Assembly (NCBI RefSeq): GCF_036785885.1
Contig: NC_092312.1
Span: forward strand, 13,720,001-13,784,000
Origin: Coffea arabica
Taxonomy: Eukaryota; Streptophyta; Magnoliopsida; Gentianales; Rubiaceae
DNA length: 64,000 nucleotides
Reading direction: 5' to 3'
Shown: positions 25,445-38,900 of the stretch, piece after piece
Layout of the letters: the number at the start of each line of letters is the position of its first letter
How positions within the stretch are numbered: the first letter of the stretch is position 1
Program-made: the position numbers and the translations under genes
The notes under the pieces: model-generated
Databases searched by the model: none
Seen by the model: only the letters and a program-made list of their open reading frames with translations
Told to the model about the DNA's origin: nothing

Positions 25445-27254
25445 GGGTTCGTTTGGATTCCTTGTTTTTGCCTCTGTTTTTGAAAAACTGTTTTTCACAT
25501 TCCAAATGCTACAGTAAATGTGTATTTTCAAAATAACTCTAAAAACACCATATCCAAACATTATATCAAAAACAACTCCATATGCATATTTCAATTTGTA
25601 TATTTCAATTATGTATATTATATATATTATATTAATATAAATTGAAAATTATATGTTTATATATTATATATTATATAAATATTTATATACATTAATATTA
25701 TACATAATATAATATAATATACATAACATAATATACATAATATGTAATATTGTATACATAAATGTATAAATATTTATACATAATATATTATGTACATTAT
25801 ATTATAATAAATACATTATTAATGTATAATATTATTATGTACATTATTGTGTATAATAATGTATAATAATGTTATGTATATAATATATAATATACATAAT
25901 ATGTATAAATGTATATTATGTATAATATATTATATTATATATATACAATATTATGTATACTATACAAATTGAAAATTATATATTATATAAATATTTATAT
26001 AATGAAATATACAATAAATATTACAAATTGAAATATTATATAAACACCATATTTATAATATTATAATATTTATAATTAATATTAATGTATATTATGTATA
26101 TTATGTATATTAAATATTTATATATTATATATTTATTTATACATATTCTAAATATGTTATTTTATTTAAAAAATATTTTTATATATTTATGATATTTGTA
26201 TATAAATATTATATATTATTATATTATACATTTATATAAATGTACATTTATACATAATATATATATATATTTATGTATATTTATAATATACATTTATATT
26301 ATGTATTATATATAATATAATAGATTTATACATTTATATTAATATACATAATATTAATTTTACATTTATACATAATATTAATACATTAATACATTTATAT
26401 TAACATATTAATACATTTATACATAATATTAATATATATTTATAATATATTAATTTATACATTTATATAACATTCATTTATAATTTATACATTTATAATA
26501 ATATACACTTATATTGTGTATTATATATAATATAATACATTTATAATGCATTTATATATTTTTATATAAATATATAAATATATTTATTTATAAATATTTA
26601 TAAATGTATTATAAATGCATAAATGTATATTTATATAAAAATATAAAATTATAAATTATAAATTATATTTTATAATTTATACATTTATATAATATTCATT
26701 TATAATAATATACATTTATGAATATATTTATATTATGTATTATATATAATATAATACATTTATATATTTTTATATAAATATATTTATTTATGAATATTTA
26801 TAAATATATTATAAATGTATATTTATATAAAAGTATAAAAATTATAATCCATAATTTATACATTTATACATTAATATAATATTCATTTATAATTTATTCA
26901 TTTATAATAATATAAGTTTATAAATATATTTATATTATGTATTATATATAATATAATACATGTATATATTTTTATATAAATATATAAATATATTTATTTA
27001 TAAATATTTATAAATGTATTATAAATGCATAAATGTATATAAATATAAAAATTATAAATTATAAAAATACTCAAAAACATGTTTTAAAAATACCTCTAAA
27101 AATAATCCAAAAAACATCTACACTAAGTTTTTCATATAGTTTTTGAAAAACAACCTCACAAACAACTAATCAAAACGGACTTGTATTTCAAAAACGAAAT
27201 GCTACAGTGCTGTTTTTGAAAAACAATCCCAAAAACAGCTAATCCAAACGCAAG
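25445..27254. mobile_element. Large AT-rich foldback element, about 1.8 kb
   Basis: The two ends are inverted repeats. The left reads CGTTTGGATTCCTTGTTTTTG-like sequence, and the right, on the other strand, CGTTTGGATTAGCTGTTTTT; both continue with TTTTTGAAAAAC-type and TGCTACAGT-type words (ATGCTACAGTAAAT left, AATGCTACAGTGCT right). This GTTTGGATT/CTACAGT pattern is common in plant hAT-type MITEs. Flanks AGACTATG and ACAGTATG could be a poor 8-bp duplication. The core (25590-27066) is almost pure A and T. No protein is encoded. Confidence 0.65.
26290..27066. repeat. AT-only tandem array, units of about 200-220 bp
   Basis: A landmark word GTATTATATATAATATAAT recurs at about 26303, 26518, 26737 and 26939. 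The spacings are 215, 219 and 202 bases, and the sequence after each is similar (TTATATAAATATA, ATTTATAAATATTTATAAAT). This points to a four-unit diverged tandem array inside the foldback element. The part from 25590 to 26290 is AT-only but less regular. Confidence 0.65.
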
Positions 27255-29102
27255 TTTACAGTATGCAAAAGGCTAGGCTGTTGTATCCTGGAGGCGACGT
27301 GCTGAGACCTACTACACTGGCGCGTGAATCGTCTTAAAGAGAGCGACCTAGTCCGCACCTCAATCCATGCCAAATCAACATTTTTATGGTACAAATTATT
27401 TGCATTTTTAATGCAAGATTAAGGTATGAATTTTTGTTAAATTTTATTAGAGAAATTATTGTGACTTATATGATTTATTTTGGTCTAGAACCAACAATTT
27501 TAAGACGAGTTAGCCTCTTCACATAAGATAAGGTTATCATTGCATGTTTTGCTTCTAAATAATCTAATCATAAAACTAACATAATCCCGACGATAAGAAT
27601 CTTACATGGTGTATAACATAATCCGGACAAACTTTAATAAACAAGATGTTTCATGTGAATGGTCACAATTATAGACTGAGACTAGAAAGGGTAATATCCA
27701 TTGGTTTTATGTGCTTTAGAGTCTGGTATCAATATTATGTAAGAGCATATAAATAATTCACAATATATACCTTTGAATCCAAGTTGCCTATTATTAACAG
27801 AATATCATGTATTTGTTTGTTCAAGGGAAACATGGTACTTGCATGATGTCTTTGTATATTAGTAGACTAAATATAATAATTTTTTGCCGTTTTTGAGTTT
27901 TTAATATATGTTGGATGAAGCAACTATTTTCACATGAGTTTGTCATGTTACATAGTGAACTTTCAATGTTTCTTATATTAACGGATTTATTCCGATTGAA
28001 AATTTTGGCATTGACATATAAATGATTAATTTGGTGATAAAGATATATACTCCATGAAATGCATGTATAACGTGACCAATTATTGTCTTAAGAATAGTGG
28101 TATCAAGGTACATCAAAAAAAAAATTGCAATTATGAGGGTTCAAGTTATATTTAAATAGCGGTGGTTTAAAATTCTCTAGTTTTATCTTCAATTCATATA
28201 ATCTTAGTCCGGCTTGAGGTTTGCATTTTCACAAGCAATAAACGGTATTGATAATACATGAAGAAAATATTACACTGTCACCAAGGAAAAATTATATACA
28301 TGGATAATAGCTTTAGTGGCTTGAAGTTGTGAAATATAAAGTTATTAGCCATATAATTCTCAACAATTCTATTCTCTTGACTTGTATTTTGTTAAAATTG
28401 TGAATGTGAACTTTTGAGTTGAAAATGTGATATTGTACATTGAAAAATATGTATTCGAGTCAAAGGCCATCAATTTGCAGGCAACCAACAACTTTTGGAT
28501 TTGTATTAAATTATTTCATATTGTTTGCTATGTGGCTGTCTTTGCATTTAATGAAAACTGGAATACTTAATTTCCTTGCCAAGCATGACTATAGTAAGAC
28601 TATGCTTTGATGGAATCGCGAACAACGGATGCTAACTAAGCTGGTAGCTATGAATTTTGAAACTCTTTGAGATTTTTCATTATAAGGCTTGCATTACTTG
28701 CAAGTTGAATTTTGAAAGTAGAAGCGCGGAATATGAATATTGGGTGCTGAAACTTATAACTTGCCTTTAAAGTCATACTTGTTTGTGGAGGAAATTATAC
28801 ACTTTCAAAGTGATGCGAATTTGTTTTTTGCAAATACAAAATGCAGCATTTTGGTCCTAAGAAGATATCAGGTCACTTTTTGGCCTTAAAAAGTAACGTG
28901 TCTACCATGGGATGATAGTTTCAATGGCAATTAGGTTTTCTTTTCCTTTTTGTTTTCCCTATTCAAACTACGTAAGATATTCCTTTTTGGTTTCGCCGCC
29001 GCTGCTCATGACTTGTATTCTAGTCAGCTTGGAATGCTTGTATCAAGGCTTGCAAGACTAATTCCTTGCTTTCCATCCAATCGAGCTTACTTTGATGCAG
29101 CG

Positions 29103-29582
29103 GTGTCAATCATAATCCAATTGTATTAACTTGCTCAAACTCATTAACTAATAAGTGGAATTAGATATGTAATGAATTTTGAATGAGTCTAAATGGATAT
29201 GCAATTAAATTCATTTAATTGATGGATAGTGCGTTGATTGGACTTACTCTTTTATATTCATTTAAAAATAATTATACATCTAAACTCAATTTTTAGTGGG
29301 TATTAAGCTGACAAATTTGAATTTCTTACCAATCTAATAATAATAATAATAATAATATCAATATTTCTTGTCAAACAGCATGCAAAAAAATTAAAAAAAT
29401 AAGTAAATTTCAAATGAGTTATAAATAAGTAATTGAGTATGGCCATATCCATTTATTAAATATCTATAAATAAGTTGACTCATTTGACCAATTTATTAAA
29501 TAAATATAAATTAATTAATTCAATTATACCCATTATTTAATTATAATCCACTCAAATCCGTTTGAATCAATCATTTTGACAC
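29103..29582. mobile_element. Possible hAT-like non-autonomous element, 480 bp
   Basis: The ends are GTGTCAA and TTGACAC, perfect but short inverted repeats, a common terminus in plant hAT-type elements. The interior is AT-rich, with a (TAA)n run at 29335-29356. No matching target duplication is seen, so the call is weak. Confidence 0.35.
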
Positions 29583-30139
29583 TTTTACTTCAATGGCAGA
29601 CCAGTAGCTTTTGTCTATTTACAGCCAAAACAAACGGTCCATTTGATGATGGGCGAATGATGAGGATTGGCTCATTTATCAAAAAGCCTGTATACCCCTT
29701 TTTTCGTCGTAACGATAAAATTTTTATAACCTAATATAATCTAATATAGGAAAAGAAAAAGAGGAACTCAACCAATTAAGGTCGGCACATATTGTGATAA
29801 ATTTTGGTCTCACCAAGTTGGCGGTTACCACCAAGCCAAAGGCCTAGTGGCTACTTCTTCACCTACTACTCAAGATTGGGGGTAGAGTTAGAATTAATTA
29901 ACTGTTTATCTATTTTTGTCCATGTGTCGAGATTCTGTGAAGCTGAGCTAACCCCAAAAGCCGTACTTACTTTGAATTACAGGCTGCAACTCTGGTCTAT
30001 TTGTTTGCCATCTAGTTAGTATTTATTATGTTTACACGTACTTCTTATTATTTTCCCTGTACTTTCAATCATCATTTTCCCCTTCTCATAATATATTCTT
30101 GCATTTTTCTGAAATCTTTTTTGTATGACATTTTAGATT

Positions 30140-30298
30140 GGATTAATTTTTTATATACTGACAGTGTATATACTATCACCAATAGATGCATGATAACTCA
30201 TCTGAATTTAAATATAAAATTCAAATTTTACTCATGTGTCATGCATCCAACCGTGATAATGTGTACATTGTCAATATATATATATATATAATTTACTC
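30140..30298. mobile_element. Small MULE-type MITE, copy B
   Basis: Flanked by a perfect 9-bp repeat TTTTAGATT (30131-30139 and 30299-30307). Ends GGATTAATTTTTTATATACT on the left and GAGTAAATTATATAT on the other strand at the right, then TGACA(G/A)TGTA on both. The interior shares CATGTGTCATGCATCCAACC with copy A in slightly changed form. Confidence 0.8.
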
Positions 30299-31849
30299 TT
30301 TTAGATTTCCCATTTTAGAAGTTATCTTGGTTATTTTTCCTCTTGCCTTTTTTTTCCTGAAACGTTTGTTAACCCTTTTTCTGATTAATAATTCAAGAAA
30401 GAGGAGGCGTATATGGTTCGTAATTTACAAGTGATGTCATTTTTCCCCCTGAAATTATGTGTCATGGCAGGCACATGAATTTTAAAGGTTTAAAAATTGG
30501 CTTTAGAATGCTATTAGGACTAAAATTGGCTCCTTAATAAACCTCAATATCTAGTTTTTTTCTTTTAATTTTTCCTATTCATTATCCACTAGAAATCATT
30601 TGACCTTTCTCTAAATTCATATTAAGTATATTGATACATCAAGAAGACTCAAATCGCTATATAGAAATACTTTGGTTACAACAGAATCATTCAGGCTTAT
30701 TTACTTGCCCTCACAGAATCAAAATGTAGGTGTCTGACCTTATTTAGGGATCAAGTAGCATTGAAATTTCTAATTGTACTACCATAGATGTGTCTGCAAT
30801 GCGTCAAGCATCATAATAATTAGTTCTTAACATCTTCAGCACTTGACAAGACAAGAAGATGACCAAATTTGAGTGTATAGAAAGAAAAGGAAAATTTTGA
30901 GAACTTAAGAACGGAATATCACTTACTATATATATAATTTCAAGAGCTTGACATATAATGAAGCTTTTTGGATTAGCTTATTTCCTTGGCCATTTTAGGG
31001 GAGCAACATCTATGCATCTATCTATACAACTTTTAATTTTATCCTTATAATAGAAGCTAGCTAGTTTTTAGTTTTTACCTTAATTACCTGATCACATTTT
31101 GTTAACATAACTACTCAGAACCACCTTAAGTAATGTAACTATCAAATTACTATAGCCTAGCTATAAATCAAAGTTCTTTAATTAATTTATATAAATTGTA
31201 CTTTTGTGCAAAAAAAAATTTGATATTCAATAATGTGATACAACCTCCATATTCATAGGCGAGATTGCAGTAAATGATCTTTTAATAGGGCCACCAAATG
31301 GACTTTCATTCTTTTTATCTGCTCCTGGTCCCCAAAAGCAAAAAGTTGAAGCCTACTGATAAAGGTTATTAATGTGATGAAAACATTCTTCAAGTCATAG
31401 ACCTTTCAAGCCCGCGGGCTTGATTAAAAGTAGAGATGAGATATCTCTATTGTAAAAGAAAAGAAAAACAAACAAAGTCAATAAAATTATTTCATTCATT
31501 TTTTTTAAGGAAAAAGAGTAAAAAAAGATTAGCAATTACAAAATACATCGAGCGTGTCACAGAGAAATAGTGCAGCGTTACGATGCCAGTAACGCCGGAC
31601 ACATTTTGACTGGACTATGCCTCACACTTTGCCAAGAAAGAGTGGGCTGGGCTGGGCTGTGCATCACACGAACTCATTTTGACTGGACTATGACTCACGG
31701 AAACTTGTAGGGATGGCTTGCTTGCTTCGGTTAAAATTTGAAGACACCAATTTATTTGCATGCAAAAGGATCTTGATTGGATAATACATTATTTACAAAA
31801 AAAAATTATTTGATTACATCACAATCACATATTTTAATCATATTTTATA

Positions 31850-31850
<1 letters not shown>

Positions 31851-31889
<39 letters not shown>
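31851..31889. repeat. TA microsatellite
   Basis: About nineteen TA units. Other TA runs are at 14315-14340, 51819-51847 and 63919-63966. Confidence 0.9.
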
Positions 31890-31891
<2 letters not shown>

Positions 31892-33222
31892 ACAAAAAGC
31901 ATTATAGCGCTATTGAAAAAAAAAATCCTCCCAATTTCATAATCCAAGTTAGTCTGTTTTGTTAGTATTATAGTATATTTTTTATGCAGTTCGGGGGTAA
32001 TTATAGTAACCTAGCACCTCTAGTTTAATTTCTTCAAAATATTTAATTCTAAACTTGATTTCTTATAGTAACTTTTGGATTGAGATATACTTTCAAAATT
32101 CCAAATGGTATACTAAAAAATACTTGATTAAATAGTTCTGAAAGAAAAGTGAGAAGTAAGGAAATAATATGTCATTTGTTGAGATCATTTGAATTCCCTT
32201 TTATAAGCAACTTGAAATAATTAATTTAGAAGAGTATACACCATACTCATATTTTACGTACATCACAAACACAATTTTCGACTAAATTTTGTCTTTTCAA
32301 CTAATTTTTTATCTCATAAATACTATATAACAAAAAGTGTTACAGTGATTATTCAAATAATCTCCTATCCAAATACATCCTCATCGGACCTCTTGCATGT
32401 GAAAAGTAAGCTTAAAACTGATAGTCTCATAAATATGTAGGAAAAAGTCTTCCTTCTTCTTTTAAGCACAGATCAATAGTACAGATTTTGTTCTAGAAGA
32501 AGTCCATGCAGCAATTGGATTGTAAGTTTATACAATTGGTTTATTTTGTTGTCATACGATTTCAGTTGAACAGGGTGAAAAGGTGTAATTTTACTAGTCT
32601 TTAGCATCAACCTCAAGCACAATTAGAACAAAAAAAAAAAAGCCTCAAGCGCAATTTTTTTTTGTCTTGGCATTAAATAGCAAATGCTCTCCTGGTATAG
32701 AATAGAAATTCAAAATTTCGAAGATTACTCAGTTTTTTATTTGTATTATTTTCTTTTGTTGTGAGTACTCGAGAAACTGTGTATTTTACTAGGATGAAGC
32801 AGATAAAAAAGGATTTGAACCGAATAAAAATCTCTTGGTTGCTTAACTAGTATTCTTACCAATTTAACTAGATTGTGACAACAGTTTTTACTACCTTTTT
32901 GAATCTATATGTTTTTCGGAACATTGTGAAGTGCCAGGGTTCCACTGAGCCCATACCAATATTAGGTGTCCTAAAGTGTCATTAAATAGTGACATAAATG
33001 TAAATTTAGTGCGAATTTAACACATACACATGCGAAGTTGGCAGTCCAAATTGAACAAAAAGTTGGACAATTGTTAGGTGGGGTCCCAAAAAATTGACAA
33101 AAGAGCTCTTGGTAATCCCAATAGACAATATCAAAGTAAAATTAAATCAAATAAAGAGATGTTAGAATTTACATGATTCAATCAAAATTTACTTCAATTT
33201 TCTAGGGTCAAACTTAGTAAAC

Positions 33223-33560
33223 TGGTATCATAGTTTCTTCGGAGGTTCTAGATTTCTATGATAACATTAATAATAACAAATAATGTTGTTGAAAATTTCA
33301 ATAGAATGTCAATTTCAATATGCAACAACTCAAGATGGTGGTCATTTTGATTTAGAATGGAATTGACATAACAATATAGAGAGTGGAAAAATAATTCGAG
33401 GATGTGAGATGTCAATTGAGGTTTTTTGCGATTTTGGTCCATTAGGTCCCATTGAAGTTTTCGTGAAATTGGCTTGTCGAGGTCTGCCAGGACTTTCTAT
33501 AAAGAAGGTGAAGCAAATTTGTTGCTATTTGTCGACGTTGGATACGCATTAAGGTAAAAA
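33223..33560 (+). pseudogene. Possible relic of an LTR-retrotransposon leader and gag
   Basis: TGGTATCATAGT at 33223-33234 differs at two places from the TGGTATCAGAGC primer-binding site used by many plant LTR elements. Downstream, one plus-strand frame keeps a protein-like phrase (GPIEVFVKLACRGLPGL) before ending near 33555. No LTR pair was seen and the region may be unrelated. Confidence 0.25.
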
Positions 33561-34838
33561 TTTATTGAATTTATTTTTGTATCTTATATCAAAAATTTTA
33601 TCAAAAGAAGCCTCTTCTCTTGGAGATCATAAATATGATATGTTTTAGGTGAATTCAAGTACGTCAAGACATGAGAACGAGGAATGAGAGATTTAAACTT
33701 GAAACTTCTAAATTATATCTATTCTTACTTATTTATCTTGCATGCTTTTATATCTAATTTTGGGCTAAAGAAAAACATCTATGGTAGTTAAATATGTGGA
33801 TTCTCAAAAGAAAAACAGCCTGAAGATTTTATGCTTTAGCCAAAAGAATTTTCAATGAGTGTTGTATTGCGCAAATAATAAATCAATAGTAGAAAATGGA
33901 AGCCCAATCGGGGCTAAGAGCAAAAGGGACGCACGCCATTTGCTCTCCATATCAAATGACCTGTGGGGTGGGACCCGACCAACGGTTGTAAAACCGCGTC
34001 CGAGTACTTCGGATGTGGGGGCCCTCACCACCACCCATCACTACGGCCGGGCGAATCAATAGTCACACCAACTCCCCACCGGTTTACCGTTTACCGGTTG
34101 TGACCCACATCATCAAGTCAAGTCGGGTCCTCTGCAAAGATTATTTTGAGCAGGCAAATTGTCCGGAAACAAGCATTTCAAAGGTTATTGTTAATATGCT
34201 CCCTCAAAGTTCAATAGGATCCCTTTTTAGACCCTCACCTATTCAATTAGTGGCATATTTTTACAATATTTCATTTTTGCCAGTTTTTGGTCGAGCAATG
34301 CTTGCATAAATTGGTTAAAAAAAAAGAAAGGCCTTTCAAGTTTGTTGAACCATATTTACTTGTTTTACTGGAGCAAGAGGGAGAATTTACTTTTACAATT
34401 TATTTATTCAAATCTTACATTTATCTTTTGTTGAGAAAGTTTTGGTTCAGCAATTAAATTTGAAGTTTCAAGAATTATAGGTCTTGGATTCAGCTTTCCC
34501 CTTCTCCCTCCGTACATCTTATATCCAAATCTTCACCTATTTAAAAAAAATTTTTTAAAAATTACATTTGCCTTTTAACTTTTTTGCATTTAACTTGAAT
34601 ATTGCATTTTGTGTGAGAAAGAAAAATTAGACTTAAAATTTGAGATGAATATGAGATTCTATGGCCACAATTGATGGTTCTTGTTTCTAATTTGAGCATA
34701 TGATGATTAGAGTTTCGACATATTTATTCCCTCTCCCTTCCCTTTTTGTGAATTATTCCACCCAACTTTTCTTGTTTATTTATTTTAGTAAACAAAAAGA
34801 TTTGAGACAACTAGGCAAGGATCACACTGTAATTTCAT

Positions 34839-34846
34839 TATAAATA
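34839..34846 (+). promoter_or_regulatory. TATA box of the receptor-like gene
   Basis: TATAAATA in a suitable place before a CT/GA-rich leader. Transcription would start near 34870, giving a leader of about 1.1 kb before splicing. The assignment rests on the motif and position only. Confidence 0.4.
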
Positions 34847-35358
34847 CAGCTAATAGGAAATAAAAAGTATATAGCTTGGGAAATAAAAAGTATATTCTGG
34901 AAATAAGAGGACCATTACAGCAATTTTCCCTATTTGAAGAAAGAAAAAAAAAACCACAGTGACTCCTCGGGGGTGGTGTTGGAGAGAGAGAGAAAGTGCG
35001 AGCAAACAAACATTTTCTCTAGAGAGAGAAAGCTTCTCGTCTTTTCTTCCTCCATTTTTGTCCCTTGTTTCAGAGAAGTTGATCGCAGAAGGGACAATGT
35101 TCCTCCTCTGAGATCATTCCTGAAAAGGGCAGTCAAGAAATTACCCAAATTAAAAAAAAGAAGAAGAATCCATCATTTTCATTCAAATATAAGAAATATA
35201 TATATATTTCCTCGACATCGTTTTTTTCTATATCCATCATCATCAGTTCCATCGACCCTTTAAATTTCACGACAAGATTCTTTGAAAAACAACTCAAAGA
35301 ATTTTGTACAGATATATCCTAGCATCAGATTGACTGCCCTTTTTGCCCATCCGTTTTG

Positions 35359-35563
35359 GTAAGTTTAACCACTTTGCATGCCTTTACATCTCCATGCATG
35401 ACTTTCGCTTTTTTCTTTAGATACATTGCTTGATCATACGGTTATTCCATTTTGATCTTTTGACCCTTTATTCCTTTTTGTTATGGATGTTGTTTTGTCT
35501 CGTCAAAGAATCTTGCTGTCTAGATACATTACTTGAATGCTAATTCTGTTTTTCCTTTTTCAG
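35359..35563 (+). other. Probable leader intron of the receptor-like gene
   Basis: Donor GTAAGTTT at 35359 and a T-rich acceptor (CCTTTTTCAG) ending at 35563 fit the plant consensus well and bracket 205 bases of 5' untranslated sequence. A second leader intron up to the TTGGCAG ending at 35915 is also possible. Confidence 0.5.
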
Positions 35564-35659
35564 CTAAACGTTTAATCGTGGAGAAATTTCGCGTAAAGGG
35601 ATTTTATGCAATTGTAGCGAAAACGGAGTTCTTATAGTCTGAATTTAGGAAACATCAAA

Positions 35660-35758
35660 ATGAGGGACCATGATTTTGTGAAGAGGTTCAAGAAGGGTGG
35701 TACATTTTGCATTCTTGATTGTAATTTACTTCTTTGTCTAGATTTTTATCTTTTGTGA
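35660..35758 (+). CDS. Upstream open reading frame of 32 codons in the receptor leader
   Basis: An ATG at 35660 opens a frame beginning MRDHDFVKRFKKGG and stopping at TGA 35756-35758, about 210 bases before the main start. If this part is retained in the mRNA it should reduce translation of the receptor. A possible donor within it (GGTG followed by GTACAT at 35699) could remove its end. No conserved peptide is known to me. Confidence 0.35.
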   Translation: MRDHDFVKRFKKGGTFCILDCNLLLCLDFYLL

Positions 35759-35969
35759 GTGTTTTTTTTTGTGTTCGTGGTAGTTAGTATTTTCGTTTGT
35801 GTGGTTAATTAGTTCGGCTTAACTTTAATCCGAGTAATAATATTACTCGGGGGGGCATTTAGTAGAAGAAAGCTGGCGTATTTGTGTAGTATCCTGTATA
35901 TCTGGCTGTTGGCAGAAAGAAGATCTGCCTCCACCACCACCACCTCCACCACCACCACCACAACAACAT

Positions 35970-38900
35970 ATGGTTCGAGGAGCAATGGGTGGTAGTTGGA
36001 CTACTAATTATGAAATCAAGTTATCACGTTATTTGCTTTTGATTCTTGTTTTGAAAATTCAGGGATGCTTCACACTTAATTCTGAAGGTAATCATCGAGT
36101 TTTTGAGTTCAAGCCCTGCTGCTCATTTCAGTGTTCGCTAACTTTTTTTTTTTTGAAGGAAGTGTTCGCTAACTCTGAAGCTAAATGTAAATGTGTGACT
36201 TTTCAGGACTCACATTGTTGGAATTTCGAGGAAGAGTAACTTCTGATCCATTTCAAACTTTTTCAAATTGGAATCCTAGTGACAAGGATCCGTGCACTTG
36301 GTCTGGTGTTCATTGTGTAGATGGCAAAGTACAGATGCTGTAAGTCCCTTGTATGATTTATCACAATAGTTGCCCTTAGTCCTAAACGTGATTGTTCAGA
36401 GTTCAGTTCTTGTCTTAGTTTGTAAAACACCAAAAAGTAGACAAAGTACCCAAAGGGTATCATAGACGAGTAGCTTTTTAGCATATTTGAAATTTTGACC
36501 TTGTTTGCCATTCTGACGGAACAACTTGTTGTTTGACAAATTGATGTCTGATATCTTGTACAGGGATCTAAATGGACGTTCTTTAGAAGGTGTACTGGCA
36601 CCAGAACTTGGAAACCTCACCCACTTAAGATCTCTGTAAGTATTCCATCTCTGTGTAACTAGCTGATATCACAAGCTTAAAAGAAATTCTTTTTTTTCTC
36701 CTTTTACTGCCCTTGATGCCTCTTAGATAACATCTGTGCAATTGATCATTGGATAAGTTTATAAAGTTTGTAATAGATGCCATTTTTATAATTTTTCTTT
36801 GAATGGAATCAAGTCATGATTGCAAATGCTTCTTTGAAGTCAATTGTCAGAGTAGAAGAATTTAGCTGTTATAGTTTCTATCTTCAGAAGTAAGATCAGC
36901 CACGTCTATGGTATTCTTACATCTTCAGGATGCACATTCTTGCTAAACGTTATTTTGAGCCACCCACCTAATAAAGCAGAACTTAAATTACTTACATTCC
37001 GTTCACTTTGGGCGCTGTGTGACACTTGTGTCTTCATATTAGACTCGTTTTGCAGACACCTAATTCAGTTTGTACTTGTTTGTAGCCCTTAAAGCTCGAG
37101 AGATTAAGGGCTAGGCTACTAACTTGCTGCAATTAACAAACTTACTCAGGCAATCGGAGTCACCCTGAATTAGCTATGGCTTAGAGTTATTGCAGAATTA
37201 GCAGTTGACAATTGAAATTATGCATATGAAGGGAATCAGACAGACAGAACTAGATAGAAAGAGACAGAAATGGGGAAGATAGTTGCTGAATGTGACTACT
37301 TTGAAGCTGAATATGATACATTAATACTTAACTAGGGAACTGTTAATATCTCCTTATCATTTTGCCTGTAATTAGCATGTCAACTTGACCCTAGTTTTTT
37401 GATACATTTTGATGAAATCAATGATCCGTGTGCACTCAATTTTTATCATGCATGTATCACTAGTAGATGTTGTCTGCTGAAAGGAGTACTACGAATTACT
37501 CTATTTTTATTCTTATCTCCCTGCTATACCTCAAATTTCCAGAGCAGAAGCCACTCATTTCACTATCATGTTCGCATATAAAGATATCAAAAGATTGGCA
37601 TAATAAAATTAAATGGTACCTTTTCGTGTCCTAATGCTTGATTACTAGCTTTTCTTAACAACCCTATCAAGTCGTGGCAATATGTTCTTGCACCAATAGG
37701 TGCTATTGGATGTACTTAAACCAAGCATAGTCATTTTCATCTTTCCTAGATTATTTGCTCACCTGATGTTTAAAATGATTTTTTCCATCAGTTATGGTGT
37801 TTGTGTTTCTGCCACAATCTTCTTCAATTGTGTTTATTCATAAGGCTTAATTATCATGCTTATATTAGTTTCCTTGAAATTTTACCTTCTGTAGTTGGAT
37901 CTTTTCCTTCTTTCTGCATCCCACTTTATGTTCCTTAAAAAGTTTCATTTCTTTCTTTCTGTATTTCATTTTTATGTGTTGATTAAGAAGTTTTTATTTT
38001 CCCAAGAAACTGGGGTGAAATTTAACTTAATCAACAAAGAAGCTGTGGTAGAGATTTGACTTAAACAATGATCACAACTATGAAGATCTTAGCAATAGCA
38101 TTGCACCAGTCCCACTATTTTGTAGTACACTAGGCTAATTAAACTTATGTTTACTGTGTTGTACTTGTTTAACAAGAAGTCTAATTTGCATAATATATAA
38201 TGGACTTTGCTATTCATGTAACCATATTTCAGCAGTTCATAACATGTGCAGGGCACCAGAATAAGGCTGTCACAGAATCATTTTGCTGTTTACAAACTCA
38301 GAGCTGTCATATGAACTATTGAACTGTATAGCTGTCTTTTACATGGTATCTAGGATGGATTCATAATTTGGATGATAGTACTGGAATCCAAAGCATTGAA
38401 ATTATAACACCACAATAAAGGCCTCAATGACGTGAATTATTGATGCTCTATTAGATTTACCTTAACCAGCATATGCTATCTTGTGAAAACATACTTATGC
38501 TATTATCTATTTTGAAGCAATACGTAGCCCTTAACACTCAGAAGAAAATGTATACTGTATATTTCTTAAACTAGATAACCAGATAGCATCATCATTCATG
38601 AATTGTATTTCAAATGATTATGCACATTGGTCTTGGGCTTAAGCTATAGTAGTTAATGCACTTTGTTGATTATCTAAATAATTTCTAGACATTACATGCT
38701 ACATAAATTTCTGGCCTCAAGAGAGATTTATGCTTCGGATATTAATTGTGCAGTGTCATTCAAAAGTCCTCTCTCATACTATGAAACAGTTTGAATGTTT
38801 CCGGTTGATTTCCTCTGACCTTTTTATCAGTGTACTCTGCGAGAACCATTTTTCTGGAGTCATCCCTAAGCAATTTGGGTGGCTCGCAGCCCTGGAAGTG

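Larger units (their letters stand above)
27255..34838. other. Gene desert upstream of the receptor-like gene
   Basis: No supported gene. It contains a possible hAT-like element (29103-29582), MITE copy B (30140-30298), a TA microsatellite (31851-31889), a short direct repeat of CATTTTGACTGGACTATG at about 31602 and 31675, a retrotransposon-like leader near 33223 and a GC-richer patch at 33900-34110. Confidence 0.5.

Noticed and set aside
33852..34309. GC-richer open frames on both strands before the receptor gene
   Set aside because: Frames overlap on both strands and give no domain; more likely promoter DNA of the receptor gene.
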